Source of the DNA: Mytilus galloprovincialis
Lineage: Eukaryota; Mollusca; Bivalvia; Mytilida; Mytilidae
Length of the DNA stretch: 64,000 nucleotides
NCBI RefSeq assembly: GCF_965363235.1
Contig: NC_134842.1
Location: 31,496,958-31,560,957 of the forward strand
Reading direction: 5' to 3'
The notes under the pieces are model-generated. The model did not search any database and was not told where the DNA came from. It saw nothing but the letters and a program-made list of their open reading frames with translations. This document shows, piece by piece, positions 44,401 to 55,665 of the stretch (positions are counted from its first letter, which is position 1; every line of letters begins with the position of its first letter). The position numbers and the translations under genes are program-made.

Positions 44401-47080
44401 AATCATTGCATTTGAATGGGAGCATAAAGTTGGAACCCCCCCTTTACTCTGGGTTGGGAACCCCCCTTTTTAAAATGGCTGGATCCACACCTGCCATCAA
44501 ATCCCCAATTGATGACGGCAGAGTTTAAAATACAATAAAGTCATCTCCTAAATGCCATGTTAAAAATCTTGCTCAGCATGTTGATTTTAATATATATAGT
44601 ACAGCGCAAGGTTAATTTTTTTATATCACAAGAAGACACATAACCATGTTTTCATCCTGAATATGCATTAAATCTGCCACTGGACATTAAACAGTCATCT
44701 TATTGTCAACCACCAATCACCTTATTCCCAGTGAATCACTTAACACTAATCACAATATTTGTCTGTTTTTAAATTGCACTTATTTGTCATTATTACCTCC
44801 CTTTGAATACAAGATTGACTACTTTATTTAGAATGTCTTTATTTTTGTAGGATTACCATGTGATATTTATATATAAGCAGTCTGAGAAAGAATCCTTAGT
44901 ATATGACCTTGACACATCCTTACCCTTCCCATGTGACTTCAAAACCTACTTTTTAGAGGGAATAAGATCTAATCAAACCTTACAACCACAATTCCATAGG
45001 TATGTACAATATAAGACAATAAGATATTATCATAATTTTAGGTAAGAACACTGCATATATCACAGATGGTGTATATCTTTAGTTTTACGGATGATAAGCT
45101 AATTCCAAGACTACAAAAAGAAAAAAATTAGACAGAAAAAATCAAGAAGAGTGAGCAAAATATTTCGTGATGGCGTTTCAACATAAACAAGGCGCATTCA
45201 CTGTCATATTAGGTACATATTTTAAACAAAATAGTTTTATGTATGCATAGATGTATCAATATGTTTTAATATTGATTTGCATAAGGTAGATTTCTAACTG
45301 ATAGAGCTCATATGTAAGGACATGTTACTGTATCACCATAAGATTATTATTGAGTCTTGTACAATATTTCTAATTGTCTTATAAAGTGCATTTATGTAAA
45401 GTTTGATTTCAAATTTATTTATTTTTTGGCCAAAAAATAAATCAAGTGCTAGAATGCAAGCCACATTAGGAATAAAAAGCACTTTCAATTATAGGATATG
45501 AAATGTGTATATAAAAAAAAAATTATACTGCAAGTGCACAAGACTTTTTCCATGCAATAAAAGCATTGCGAAATCAACAGATGTGGATACTTTTGAATAC
45601 TGTTAATTCAGAAACTATTGCAATGTTTTTATTATTGCGAAAAATGGGACAGGATTATTATCACAATAATTTAATACTGCATTTTAAATTTTTATATATG
45701 AATTAATAGGATTTTTATCAATATCGGAAATATTTAAATTGCATTTTAGTCTATAATAAATGCATAAATGCATGGATTCTGATTTTACAGTATTTTATTA
45801 CTTCATCCTTTCCTATGTGATATTTCTTGTCAGAAAACTTAAGCAGAAGAAACATCTTTTTATTTTAGATTTTTTCGAGTAATCTCAGCACCAATGTTTC
45901 TGCAGACCTTTGCTTCAGACAGGAGTCACATGTTAAACGAGGAAGGAAACTACCTACATCCCCCACCAACATATCAATGTATTAAAACCAAAGGTACATT
46001 GGATTTTACAATTAAAATTTGAATGACTGAAATTCAACGTAAATTGTTTAAACCACAGTTAGGGACGACATCAAAAGATCAATGTAAGATAAAAAACTTA
46101 ATTCAAATAGTTTGGGGGTGGGGGGGTTGAACTGCTGCAAGATTTGGTTATCTGACATTGATTTTTACATATATCCATATGGGTCAATCAATTTTTCCCA
46201 AATTAAGTTAATAGGGGGGTTGGGGGGTCAGTGAAAAAACTATTTGAATTAAGTTTTTTATCCTTCATTGAACTTTTGATGTCGTCCCTTAATGATCTAA
46301 TGTGCTAATATTACAGGATTAAATGCCTTTTTAAAGTGTATAAACTCCAAAAAAATTTTATGATATGTTTGTGAGAGACTTCGTCCAGTTTATACACCAA
46401 TATATTCCTTTAAAAAGGCATTTAATCCTTATAATTCTTTAAAATTGAAGATAAGAAATATATTTTGCCACACTTATTACCTCTATCACACGTAAATTGT
46501 ACATTTATGTCATTGAATAGGCCTGGCGCATGAACATTTTTGTTGGTTAATGCAAAAATATGTACTCGATGAAATTTGCTATCTGATAAAAGTAAACTGC
46601 AAAAACTCTAATTATCATTCAAACTAATGTTTTTGTGTATTATTTTATTAAACGAATAAAGTGCAGTAAAAATAAATTTTGTTAATGTTGGTGTTTTTAT
46701 CGCTGCCATCTTGTTTAAATTGGTTACGGATAGAAGTTTGGTCAACGTCGTATATCGAGAAATAACTAACGTCAAGATCAACTACCGGAAGTCCTCTCGA
46801 CCAATCATATCAAAGTATTTGACCAGCTCTTTACTGTTAAATGTATTAGGTTTTGGATTTACAATTGGTTTGGCCTCAAGCCTCACTGAAGAGACTTTAA
46901 TTGTTGAAATGTGCATCTGGTACTTTTCATGTTAACACATAATTTGAATGATTTTTTTGTTTTTTTCTAATTTCAGAATGTGACAATAATATAAGTGATT
47001 TTATCAGTATGGACCCAGACGTTGGAGTTGGAATGGTAAAACCTTTGAAAGACTTTGTTAGTTTCTTTCATCATTCATAA
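38449..47080 (+). CDS. NTAQ1: Protein N-terminal glutamine amidohydrolase (NTAQ1, WDYHV motif)
   Basis: Six exons join in frame: 38449-38531, 43263-43362, 43729-43782, 44851-44999, 45869-45993 and 46977-47080, all with GT...AG borders, giving 204 residues (human NTAQ1 is 205). The enzyme converts N-terminal Gln to Glu, feeding substrates into the Arg/N-degron pathway; it acts as a soluble monomer in cytosol and nucleus. Visible features: KCYCEENVW with catalytic Cys28 split across the exon 1-2 junction, IW|DYHV across the exon 3-4 junction with His82, YDLDT with Asp98, then FASDRSHM and ISMDPDVG near the C-terminus. The ATG has A at -3. The last exon reads through a possible donor (GTAAAA) to TAA at 47078-47080, which aligns with the usual C-terminal length. 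Introns, especially the 4.7-kb intron 1, are crowded with repeats. No defect seen. Confidence 0.93.
38636..39041. repeat. Large palindrome in NTAQ1 intron 1, arms of about 170 bp
   Basis: 38636-38805 and 38869-39041 are inverted copies, from CACAGGCGCT...GGGTATAT at the outside to GAGAAAATACCCAATTTTAC at the inside; mismatches are few. The 63-bp centre carries another copy of CCCAATTTTACTATCCATAC. The palindrome begins about 100 bp after the exon 1 donor, so the pre-mRNA could form a long hairpin. ORFs called across it on both strands are shadows. Confidence 0.8.
40645..40682. repeat. Perfect-armed hairpin CAGGGACTTTCTATA
   Basis: CAGGGACTTTCTATA and TATAGAAAGTCCCTG face each other across the 8-bp centre CTATAGAC. 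Short, but the 15-bp arms are perfect. Confidence 0.7.
40960..41600. repeat. Tandem repeat of about 184 bp inside the Mutator-like element
   Basis: GGTCCTGTCATTGTCGATG-like segments recur near 41040, 41202, 41386 and 41570. Each is followed by GTCACGTTTTC..AAG, a T-rich part and TATTTCAAATTTGAGA. Three full units and a partial one. Confidence 0.65.
41859..41969. repeat. Hairpin element with arms of about 40 bp next to the Mutator-like element
   Basis: TTTTTCCATTGTGAAGTCAA and TTTTACAGGAAGCTTTGT (41859-41899) face ACAAAGGTTCCTGTAAAA and TTGACGTCACAATAGAAAAA (41929-41969). The centre contains GTGGTGT...ACACCAC, which extends the fold. It begins 35 bp outside the target duplication. Confidence 0.65.
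42839..43256 (+). repeat. Dispersed repeat ending at the NTAQ1 exon 2 splice acceptor
   Basis: Starts GATATGGTATGAGTGCCAAT and keeps the family blocks GAGACAACT, AAGGTATGGCCTTCAACAC, GGGAAAACCAACGGTC, GATTCCTGACTTAGGACAGG and GAAGGCTTAACTCAATCAAT. The last block, which ends the family, lies directly against the T-rich tract and AG of exon 2 (acceptor AG at 43261-43262). ORFs here (42670-42891, 42851-43249) are readings of the repeat. Confidence 0.7.
44240..44537. repeat. Foldback element in NTAQ1 intron 3 with a nested CAGTGGCGGATCC-type element
   Basis: TTGTATTTTAAGCTCTG and CATCAATTGGGGATTTGATG (44240-44282) face their complements at 44494-44537. Inside is a copy of the G-rich/C-rich element (TGGCGGATCCGG at 44348, GGCTGGATCCACACCTGCCA ending near 44496) related to 4814-4973. 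Confidence 0.65.
46062..46288. mobile_element. Harbinger-like miniature element, 227 bp, in NTAQ1 intron 5
   Basis: GGGACGACATCAAAAGATCA and AAAAAACTTAATTCAAATAG at the left are mirrored at the right end (CTATTTGAATTAAGTTTTTT and GATGTCGTCCC); arms are about 50 bp. TTA flanks both sides (46059-46061 and 46289-46291). A TTA/TAA duplication and a GGG start suit PIF/Harbinger miniature elements; the assignment is inference. Confidence 0.7.
46316..46428. repeat. Hairpin with perfect 21-bp arms in NTAQ1 intron 5
   Basis: GGATTAAATGCCTTTTTAAA at 46316 faces its complement ending at 46428; next to these, GTGTATAAACT and AGTTTATACAC also pair. A second miniature foldback only 28 bp from the Harbinger-like one. 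Confidence 0.7.
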
Positions 47081-49167
47081 ACTACATTTCTCAAAATCTG
47101 CCAATAGATTTTAGACCGTTTAACATGTTTGTAAAGGAAAACCTATTACTCACTTTATCTGAAGCAGCTACAATAATATTCAAGATGTCTTGTTTTATAA
47201 ACTAGTAAAACTTTTAGGTTTACTAAAATTATCAAGACCAGCAGACATACATGTAATGTTGTTTATGAATTGTATCAACCTGAACTGTGATATTATTTGT
47301 TTTACTATATTTTGTATATGATATTCAATTCTTTATTATTTTTTTTATTAAAATTGAAACGTTTATATTCAATTTAATAGATAACATGCCAGAAATTCAA
47401 CCATTACGATGTTATGTTTTATCTGCATTTCAACATAGATTCTTTATCTGTTGTGCAAGGGTTACTATATAGAAATACAAAAGTACAAAAGCTATCTATT
47501 GATTGGAAAAATGCAACTATAACTAACTCCCTAAAGGAAGGAGAATGTGTTTCCCCAGTATTTATGACTGTTCAATGATAAAGAAATGGCATGTTTTCCT
47601 GTCTGTGTACCTCTCAGTCCATCTGTCCATTAGTTAGTCCATCCTGTATGATAAAGTTTAAATTAACAGTATGTAAACTTTTGATTTAGTGTAGTTTATT
47701 GTCACATATATATATGACACTAATAATTATCTACTGTCTGTGTTTGCATCCATCAGTCCATTCAGCCTTGAAAGCTTTCTCATTGTATAATTCTTAATAG
47801 ATTTTGATCAAACTTATATCAGAGATTTATATCCACAATGTCTCAGAAGAGATTAAAAATCAGTGTCAATCAAGTATTTTTGAAGAGTTATGTGCCTTGG
47901 AAATATTAATTAAATGGAAGAGAGGTGAAAGATATTTAAATTCTCAAGTCGAAAATATATTGCCAATGCAATAGCTAAAAAGAAAAAGACTAACAGACAA
48001 ACAGTAGTATACAAAACACAACATAGTAAAGTAAAGACTGAGTAACATGAACACAACCAAAAACTGGGGGTGATCTCAGGTCCTTTGAAGGGTAGCAGAT
48101 CCTGCTCCACATATGACACCTTTTGTTTTGCTCATGTTAGTACAAACCTGTAATAAGTAAATTTCAGTCAATCAAATTCCGGAAAAAAAGGACCCTATTG
48201 TCGCTACGACAAATTTGAACATATCAGCTACTGTCTGTGAAAATAGTTATTCCTTAACAGTCAACTAACTTTTTTCCAAACTTATATCAACGGTTTTTGT
48301 CAGCAACGTAATAGAACTAATTCGAAATTGAGAGCTGATAAAATATTTTGAAAAGGGTTATGCCCCTAAAAATAATAATCTTAAAAAATCGCATTTTCAG
48401 TATTTTCCAGCATATATTTTTTTATCTGCATCATTTTTGTATTAAAGTCGATAATCTACATTATCAATATAAAGAAAAACGTCTCCAGATTCATCATGCG
48501 CTTCTTTAAACCTCGCCTACGATAGCAGAGGGGCATCAAGATTTCTGGTATGTGCGTCTGTTCCTTTGTCCGTTCGTCCGTCTGTCCCGCTTCAGGATAA
48601 AGTTTTTAGTCAAGGTAGTTTTTGATGAAGGTGAAGTCCAATCAACTTGAAACTTAGTACACATGTTACCTATGACATGATCTTTCTAATTCAAATGCCA
48701 AATTAGATTTTGGACCCAAATTTTACGTTCCACTGATCATAGAAAATGATAGTGAGAGTGGGACATCCGTGTACTATGAACGCATTCTTGTTCTTGATTA
48801 AATCGTGTGTGCACTGTATAAATATTATATATTAAACATACATACATAATGAGACGGGGTAAAATATGTTAGCAGGATCCCAAACCCTCCTCTTAACCTG
48901 TTGTAGCAGAACATCTTTAGAACGAACCATAAAAAGCAGTTGTAAAAGGCCTCACTCTTCAGATGGATACACAAAAACACAGAGTGGAAGTGGCCGGGTA
49001 TTTGTACATCCGAACCAAGAAGACACAAAGTACATATCTGAGAATACTCGCAGTTACTGACAGCTACGATGTGGATAAACCTATTGATCATTTAAATAAA
49101 CGTGTTCTAAAAGGTACCAATTCCAATATTGAAATGGGATCCTTTAATATCGTTTTTATAGGTATGA

Positions 49168-49247
<80 letters not shown>

Positions 49248-49593
49248 ATTTTGTTATCAATAAATGAGAATAAAACTAAATATTATTGTGATATACATAT
49301 ACGCATTCATGACTCTGCAATCTGTTGACACCTAGACCTGTATCTAATTAGCAAAGCACACGACTATTTTGTTTTGTGACCATCAATGCCATTAATAAAT
49401 AACTAAATCTATTGAATGTTAGATGTGAACTTTTGATATTTTGGTCTTAGGTGCATGATTGAACTATTTATATAAAAAAACACTTTCTCCTCCACTTTAA
49501 TGCCAACCTTAATTGACCAAAATTGATATCTCTTGTAAATTTAAAATTTGAATCCTGGTATCTATGATGAGTTTATTTGTAATATTGTTTTTA
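47081..49593. other. Region downstream of NTAQ1: repeats and no gene
   Basis: No clear AATAAA was seen soon after the NTAQ1 stop. 47915-48125 is a plus-strand copy of the GGTCCTTTGAAGGGTAGCAG family. 48530-48800 is a bivalve-type repeat with TCCGTTCGTCCGTCTGTCCC. 48845-49062 is the 3' part of the GATGTGGTATGATTGCC family. The ORFs at 48825-49328 read these repeats and the TA microsatellite. Confidence 0.5.
49173..49245. repeat. (TA)n microsatellite
   Basis: An uninterrupted TA dinucleotide run of about 73 bp; likely length-polymorphic. It makes an artefactual isoleucine-tyrosine repeat ORF. Confidence 0.95.
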
Positions 49594-49777
49594 TTTAACA
49601 TCTTATTTGTACTCGTATGAAGCAGAATTCATTCAGAACTGTCTAAATGAACACCTTGTGAAATTGTTCAATTATATTATTTATATTGATGATGTCCTAC
49701 ATGTATCACTGAATAACCCATATTTCAACCAATACTTGCATCTCATATATCCCAGTGAACTTGAAATTAAGAATACT
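49594..49777 (+). pseudogene. Reverse-transcriptase element, 5' remnant (YIDDVL motif)
   Basis: Reads YLYSYEAEFIQ, then the catalytic motif YIDDVL and LIYPSELEIK, a conserved run in a multicopy mussel reverse transcriptase. Similarity stops at AATACT (49772-49777), where the antisense L2-type element begins, and resumes after AATACT at 52819. Upstream of 49594 nothing of the element is recognisable. The family could be Penelope-like or DIRS-like; I cannot decide without alignment. Confidence 0.65.
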
Positions 49778-50164
49778 ACTGATAATAATAAATAATAAAT
49801 ACAGTATTTATAGAGCGCATTATATAATAACAAAAATTACTCTAAGCGCTTCACATTTAAACATATATAAAATACAAAAATACATAAAACATAGATTACA
49901 AAGCACTATCTTAAAAGAATCAAACAAGCATATAAAAATTTATAAGATACTTAAAAAAAAAGAAATAAAGAAATTAAAAACCAATTCTTCAGAGAATAAT
50001 TGAAGGTGCATCCACCTCGATAATAAGAATGAAATTTAAAAAACGATGTTAGAAAATGTCACTCCTTGTTGATGTTATTTGGTTCTTCAAATTGATATAA
50101 AAAAATAAGATTAATAGGTATATGCAGAAGACCTAATTGTTTTATTATGAACAGAAAATAATTT

Positions 50165-51060
50165 TTAGCAAAGGTCAAAATCTACAACGTCAAATTGACC
50201 TTTGACCTTGACCTCAATTTCAAGGACATAGACCAGTGATCTCAAATCAAAAGACCGCAGGTCAATCATTTGTATGGGTGTGGAGAATATTGATTTCAAA
50301 TACATAAGGGGAGAAAACACCTATAAGGGTTAACCAAAACACTTCGACTGAAATAGGTTGAATTTGCGCCTTTTTGTAAACAGTAATTTGGCAAACAAAT
50401 CAAATCATTAACTGTAACAGTTTCTTTTGATTAACGATAAGAAGCAAAATTCAAAATTTATAACATGACCTTGACCTTCGACCTTGATCTCAATTTCAAG
50501 GTCATAGGTCAGTGAACTCAAAACAGAAGACCGGAGGTCAATCACTTGTATGGTTGTGGAGAAATACTGATTTGAAATACATAAGGGGAGAAAACTCCTA
50601 TAAGGGTTAACCAAAACACTGACTGAAATAGGTTGAAGTTGCGCTTTATTGTAAACAGTTATTTGGCAAACACACCATATCAATTCCTGTCACAGTTTCT
50701 GTGGAATAAAGATAACAAGCAAAATTCAAAATTTAGAACATGACCTTGACCTTTGACCTTGACCTCAATTTCCTTCAAATGGACCAAGGACTTCATATCA
50801 AAAAACTGTAGGCTTCTACGACTTATAACGTATGAATGTATCCAACAAATCGCCTATCTTATATTTTAAAAGGGAAATAACTCCCATAAGATTTTTTCCG
50901 ATCACTCAAGTCAAAACAGATCAAATTATTCTCAAGAGTAGACGAACAATTTGGTGAAAACAGTTTGCTAAAATCTTTTATGGTTTTAGAGATATAGTGA
51001 TAACAAGAAAAAGGGGACACGGGGAGATAACTCCTATAAGAATAAGTGTTCGGTCACACA
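50165..51060. repeat. Tandem repeat of 276 bp, three copies plus a decayed one
   Basis: GACCTTGACCTCAATTTCAA-type starts occur at 50204, 50480 and 50756, exactly 276 bp apart, each followed by AAGACCGCAGGTCAATCA-like sequence, ATACATAAGGGGAGAAAAC and AAGGGTTAACCAAAACAC. A fourth, diverged unit runs to about 51060. It lies between the L2-type ORF and its 3' tail. Confidence 0.75.
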
Positions 51061-51295
51061 GGGTGAGTTTTGAAACCCCCATCACTGTAAAACATCATTG
51101 GCCGAAAAATCCATTCGATATATTGTAAGACAAAAAAGCATCTCAGACGGCAGAAGAAAAAAAAAATAATCAGAAGAAAAACAAAAGGTCTTTCCACGAA
51201 AAGTGGAGACCTAATAAAAGAAATGAAAAATGCATGTACCCTAAAATATACAAAACTGTCTAAAACTAATGCAGTCAATTTAGAGTATATAAAAT

Positions 51296-52817
51296 CTACA
51301 AGAAATCCTTAAAAGCTGTCCGAAATAAATGAGTCTTGAGTTGCTTTTTAAAAACATCTGAAGAATTTACACTCCGTAAAGACGATGGCAAATTGTTCCA
51401 GAGTGTAGTTTCAGCCTTGTCAAAACGCCTCTCACCGTAGCTTTTCGTTCGAACGTCATTTGGAGAATGAAGGAGCATACTATTTTCCGACCTGAGGGAT
51501 CTACTTGGCTTGTATGGCGTAATTAAATTTTGAAGGTAACAAGGAGCCTTGCCATGCTGTGCTTTGTACACATATAAAAGAAGTTTATATCGGCAACGGT
51601 AATGTATAGGTAGCCAGTGTAACGATATTAAAACAGGCGTAATTGAGTCAAATTTCCTTTTTCGTGTTATCAAACGTGCTGCTGTGTTTTGGACCCGCTG
51701 CAATTTACTGATTATGTTGGTGTAAGTACCGTACAACAATGAATTGCCATAGTCCAGCCTTGAGGTAACTAGGGAGCATACTAGTGTTTTACAGGCTTCA
51801 ACTGAAATTAAAGATCGAATTCGACCAATATTCCGAATTTGGTAAAAACAAGCCTTAGTGATCGCACTCGCATGATGATCCATACTGATGGTTTTATCAA
51901 AGTACATTCCCAGATTTTTCACACAAGAAACATCGCTTAACACTGTTCCATCAAATGTCAGACGAAAATCTGAAAGATGCTTCAATTGATGTTTTGGTGC
52001 AAATATTATTAATTCTGTCTTGTCTTCATTAAGTTTGAGCATGTTGGCACTCATCCAATCACCAATATCAGACAAACATTTTTCTAGGCGTTTGGATAGA
52101 TCGCAACAGTCTCCTTTCGGTCTTATGATTTGATAAACCTGAGTATCGTCTGCGTACGAATGGTATGACATTTGGTGGCGCCTACAAATTTCGCCTACTG
52201 GTTTTGCAAAAATACAATATAGTTTCGGCCCTAAGACCGAGCCCTGCGGTACACCAAAATCGAGTTTGATATCGTCAGATTGTACTGATCCTATAGCAAC
52301 ACGTTGAGTCCTGTTCATAAGATTCGATTGTAACCATAGCAAAGCATCTCCGGTAACGCCATAAGAATATCCCAAACGATCAAAAAGAATCTTATGGTCG
52401 ATGGTATCAAAAGCGGCCGATAGATCGAGCATGAGCAAAACGGCACAACAGTTATTATCTAGTGCATAGGCAATATCGCGATGAACACGTAAGAGAGCAG
52501 TTTCCGTGGAATGGCATGTACGGTAGGCTGACTGAACACTGTCATGTAGAGAATGTAAACTCATGTGATTTTCCAGTCGAATGTGGACAACCTTTTCCAG
52601 TGTCTTTGAAATGAAAGGTAAGTTGGAGACTGTTCGATAGTTTTTGAGCACCTCTTTATCTAGACTTGGTTTCTTAAGTAATGGTCTCACAACAGCTTGT
52701 TTGAACGACAGTTGTACACATTGTTCTGATAGCGACGTGTTGACTGTATCTGTGATTGACGGCAACAAATCATCCACACAAGGCTTAAGAAGTTTTGTTG
52801 GTAACGGATCAAGTTCG
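51296..52817 (-). CDS. Reverse transcriptase of the L2/CR1-type retrotransposon (C-terminal part)
   Basis: About 507 codons are open without frameshift from the truncation point to the stop. Domains in order: [12 protein letters not shown] (N-terminal fingers), [15 protein letters not shown] (motif A, catalytic Asp), [10 protein letters not shown] (motif B), SYADDTQVY (motif C, catalytic Asp pair), [14 protein letters not shown] (motif D), then a thumb-like region and an [11 protein letters not shown] tail typical of this clade. The endonuclease domain and true start codon are missing, lost by 5' truncation during insertion. The first methionine-like codon (GTG, 52777) is internal. The intact frame implies a recent insertion. 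It is unlikely to be mobile by itself. Confidence 0.85.
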
Positions 52818-52818
52818 C

Positions 52819-54137
52819 AATACTAGAAGGACTGCTTCATACTTTGTTCTTTTTTCAAGATTGACACAGATGGACAACTTCATACTAAAATCTATGACAT
52901 ACGGGACGATTTCAACTTCCCAATTATCCATTTCCCATTTTTCAGAAGTAACATACCCTCTGCCAAATCGCATAGTGTTTTCATATCTCAGTTGATATGT
53001 TAATATGCTTGTGAATATTCACACTATACGGACTTCATATACAGGAGTGTCCTTACGCAGACACTGCTCCAACAAAGTTATGAGAAGGAAAGATTAAAAA
53101 TGACACTCGGTAAATGTTATGGACACCATCATGAAACTTGTCTAAACGAATTAAGGACATTTTTACCACGTCTTCTAGATTTTGGTTTACCATTTACGTC
53201 GTCTGGTCATTTATGTACCGAACTTACCTATTCCCGAATATGAATGTTTTGCTGAGCGTGAATTCGCATTGATATAATATTATGTATTTAGTTATCATGT
53301 TGTATTTGTAAATCCTCTCGGATACTGTTAAATATATGCCTTATCGTTTGTAGTTGTACTTTTATTTTTTTCTTTTCGTATGTAAAAGTAAAGATACTAA
53401 ATCACCCAGTTCATTTATAAGACTTTAGTTTAAAGCAACTATAGGTACACAATTTATCTGTTTAACAGTTTGATTTAAACAAAATACTGACATAGCTAGA
53501 TAATACAATTAATAATCTAATTAATAACACCCTTCTAGATTGATATTCTTGTAATTGTAATTAAATACATCAAATAACATATTTACAAACCTAATCTTGA
53601 TTTATAACATTTTTTTTAGAAATTTACCTGTGACGTCTATTTTGTGGCGTTGATCCTGTCGTGTGACGGGCACTTCGTGGTTCTGTTATGCTGTTTACGT
53701 GTTCATTTTTATTCTGTGGTCTGCATACCGAAATGTACTATTTAAATGTTTATTTGTGTATTTTTCTGTCCTGAATGTTTTTTGCATGTATTTGTACTGT
53801 ATTCCTGTAATTTTATCATTTTAATGTTATATTCAACATTGCCAAAAAAAAAAGCGCGAGGTTTTGCTAGCCATAAAACTAGGTTCAACCTACCACTTTG
53901 TTCTTAAAATGTCCTGTACCAAGTCACGGAACTGACAATTATTATCTTATAATTCTATAATTCTGGGTGTGTTGCATTGTCTTTGTTTCGTTGCTCTTCA
54001 GTGTTTCTATTGTTTCGTTGTTTTTCTCTTATATGTGATGTGTTTCCCTCGGTTTTAGTTTGTAACCTAGATTTGTTTTTTCTCAATTGATTTATGACTG
54101 TAGAACAGCGGTATACTCCTGTTGCCTTTATCTATTC
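52819..54137 (+). pseudogene. Reverse-transcriptase element, 3' half and tail
   Basis: After AATACT the family reading resumes: IDTDGQLHTKIYD, RDDFNFPIIHFPFF and VFISQLIC, then a stop near 53001 and a frameshift before YSHYTDFIYR and YGHHHETCLNEL. This follows directly on the part ending at 49777, so both are one copy split by the L2-type insertion. The non-coding 3' part includes AGCGCGAGGTTTTGCTAGCC (about 53863) and ends near AGCGGTATACTCCTGTTGCC (about 54110-54137), which I recall as the common end of this mussel repeat. Confidence 0.65.
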
Positions 54138-55570
54138 AATTTGCATATAAAAAGTGTAAGGTGTTTTTACAGGTATTTGAAAACAGGTATGTTCTGTTTG
54201 CCTCAATTAAGAAGGAACATCAATTAAGATAAAAAAAATAATTACTAGTATTTGATTTTTAGGTAACAAAAATCGGCATTTTCAGTATCTCTTTTTTGAA
54301 ATGTTAAAAATGAAATAAAAGTGTTTTCATCAATGTCCATGATGTCATACATTCTAATTAAAAAAAACAATAAATGATTCGAAGATGAGTTGGAAAAACT
54401 GCATACCTATGTTTTAAATAAAAATAATCTCGAACGCAACTATTAACAAGCAAATTTAGAGATATAAGCTAGTTATATCAACTGATTTTTTTTTATCTCT
54501 CTGAATCTAAAAGGGGTGATACGTCAATTTTGTTTTGTTGTTCACCTTTGACACCTGGGAATATGCACATTAATGCTTAAATCATCTGTTTTAAAGGAAG
54601 AGAGTTTGGCTATATAGACGTTCCTGAAGATAAAGCATGGACAGTGTTTTGGATGCAACCAATCTATATTGTTTTATTTTCATTTTGCTGAGCTTGACTA
54701 CTTTTTAAGAAACTGATACGTATAGATACCATGTTTATCCGTTAAATGAAATAAGCACTTTTGTGCATTTTGTCCATACACCTGACGCGTGAAACTGTTT
54801 CATTAGTGCAAGATAATGGACACATGGGTAAAGCTAAGAACGTGTTTTGTCCATACTACATTTGTGTGTGGTAATATAATTACTGCATGTATATGCATGT
54901 GACGAAAGATTGTGGTCTTCCCTACAATACTAAACTCTATAAATAGTGGGAATGAAAATTTCGCATTATTTCTACATAAAAGTTCAAGGTATATAATATT
55001 TTATACTAGTCAACAAAAGCAATGATACATAAATTTGAACTTTACTTTATTATTACATATAATGAATAGCAAAAAAAAACTCTTAAACTATATAATCAAA
55101 GAAAAACATTGCATCTGACAAAATTGGAAAAGTAGAAAAATACCGTGTAATTGATCAAATTTATTTTGCGGAAATGATAACAAAAGTCGGCATGTTATTT
55201 CGAATATGAGAATTAAGTATTAAATATCTGCAAAGGCATTCAAAATTTTAAGCAGACCATCTTTAAGGTTAAATTTTAAAGTTCTAACGTTATTTTTTTT
55301 TAATTTTTGGGTGAAGATACGATTTTTGAAATAATAAATATTTTAATAAAATAGTTCGCGTATTTGCCTTAAATAAATGGTGTTGATAAGAAAAAAAAAC
55401 GCTTTGTAAATATTAAACCAAGACGGAAATTATTTATCTGGTACAATATCAAATTTTATCATATATAAAAAATAAATTGCCTTGTATTGTTTCTTTTGTT
55501 GATTAGTATAGTTCCACTACTGCTTTATCTCCACTCAACTTTAGTGACCTTCCCATGTACTCTATGACAC
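54138..55570. other. Non-coding stretch upstream of the FAS1 gene
   Basis: AT-rich; no exon or clear repeat recognised in about 1.4 kb. Confidence 0.5.
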
Positions 55571-55665
55571 ACTGAGAATATTTGTCTCGTTGGTGATCAT
55601 ACCACATCTTATATAAATAATTCGTATATGCTTATATAAATAATTCGTAGGCTTATATAACATTA
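55571..55665 (+). promoter_or_regulatory. Triplicated TATA-like box upstream of the FAS1 gene
   Basis: A minus-oriented fragment of the dispersed repeat (ending ATCATACCACATCTT, 55596-55610) runs straight into CTTATATAAATAATTCGTA, which is repeated at 55631-55649, with a third partial copy CTTATATAAC at 55652. The three TATA-like boxes lie about 40-80 bp before the ATG at 55692. Transcription start unknown, so promoter use is inference. Confidence 0.4.

Larger units (their letters stand above)
49778..52818 (-). mobile_element. 5'-truncated L2/CR1-type non-LTR retrotransposon inserted antisense
   Basis: AATACT flanks the insertion on both sides (49772-49777 and 52819-52824), a 6-bp target duplication. 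On the minus strand the element starts inside the reverse-transcriptase ORF (truncated at 52817), has its stop at 51296-51298, and ends in a tail whose plus-strand form is GATAATAATAAATAATAAAT next to TAGAGCGC and AAGCGCTTCAC. Short AT-trinucleotide tails with a GCGC box are typical of L2-type 3' ends. The long 3' region includes a 276-bp tandem array (50165-51060) that may be part of the element or a later insertion. Confidence 0.75.

Noticed and set aside
47033..47080. Possible splice donor GTAAAA after the ATG at 47033, implying a further NTAQ1 exon
   Set aside because: Reading through gives 15 more residues and a stop, matching the expected C-terminal length and the hydrophobic pattern of the family.
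48825..49328. ORFs of 88, 64 and 121 codons
   Set aside because: They read the 3' blocks of a dispersed repeat and the TA microsatellite, which gives an Ile-Tyr run.
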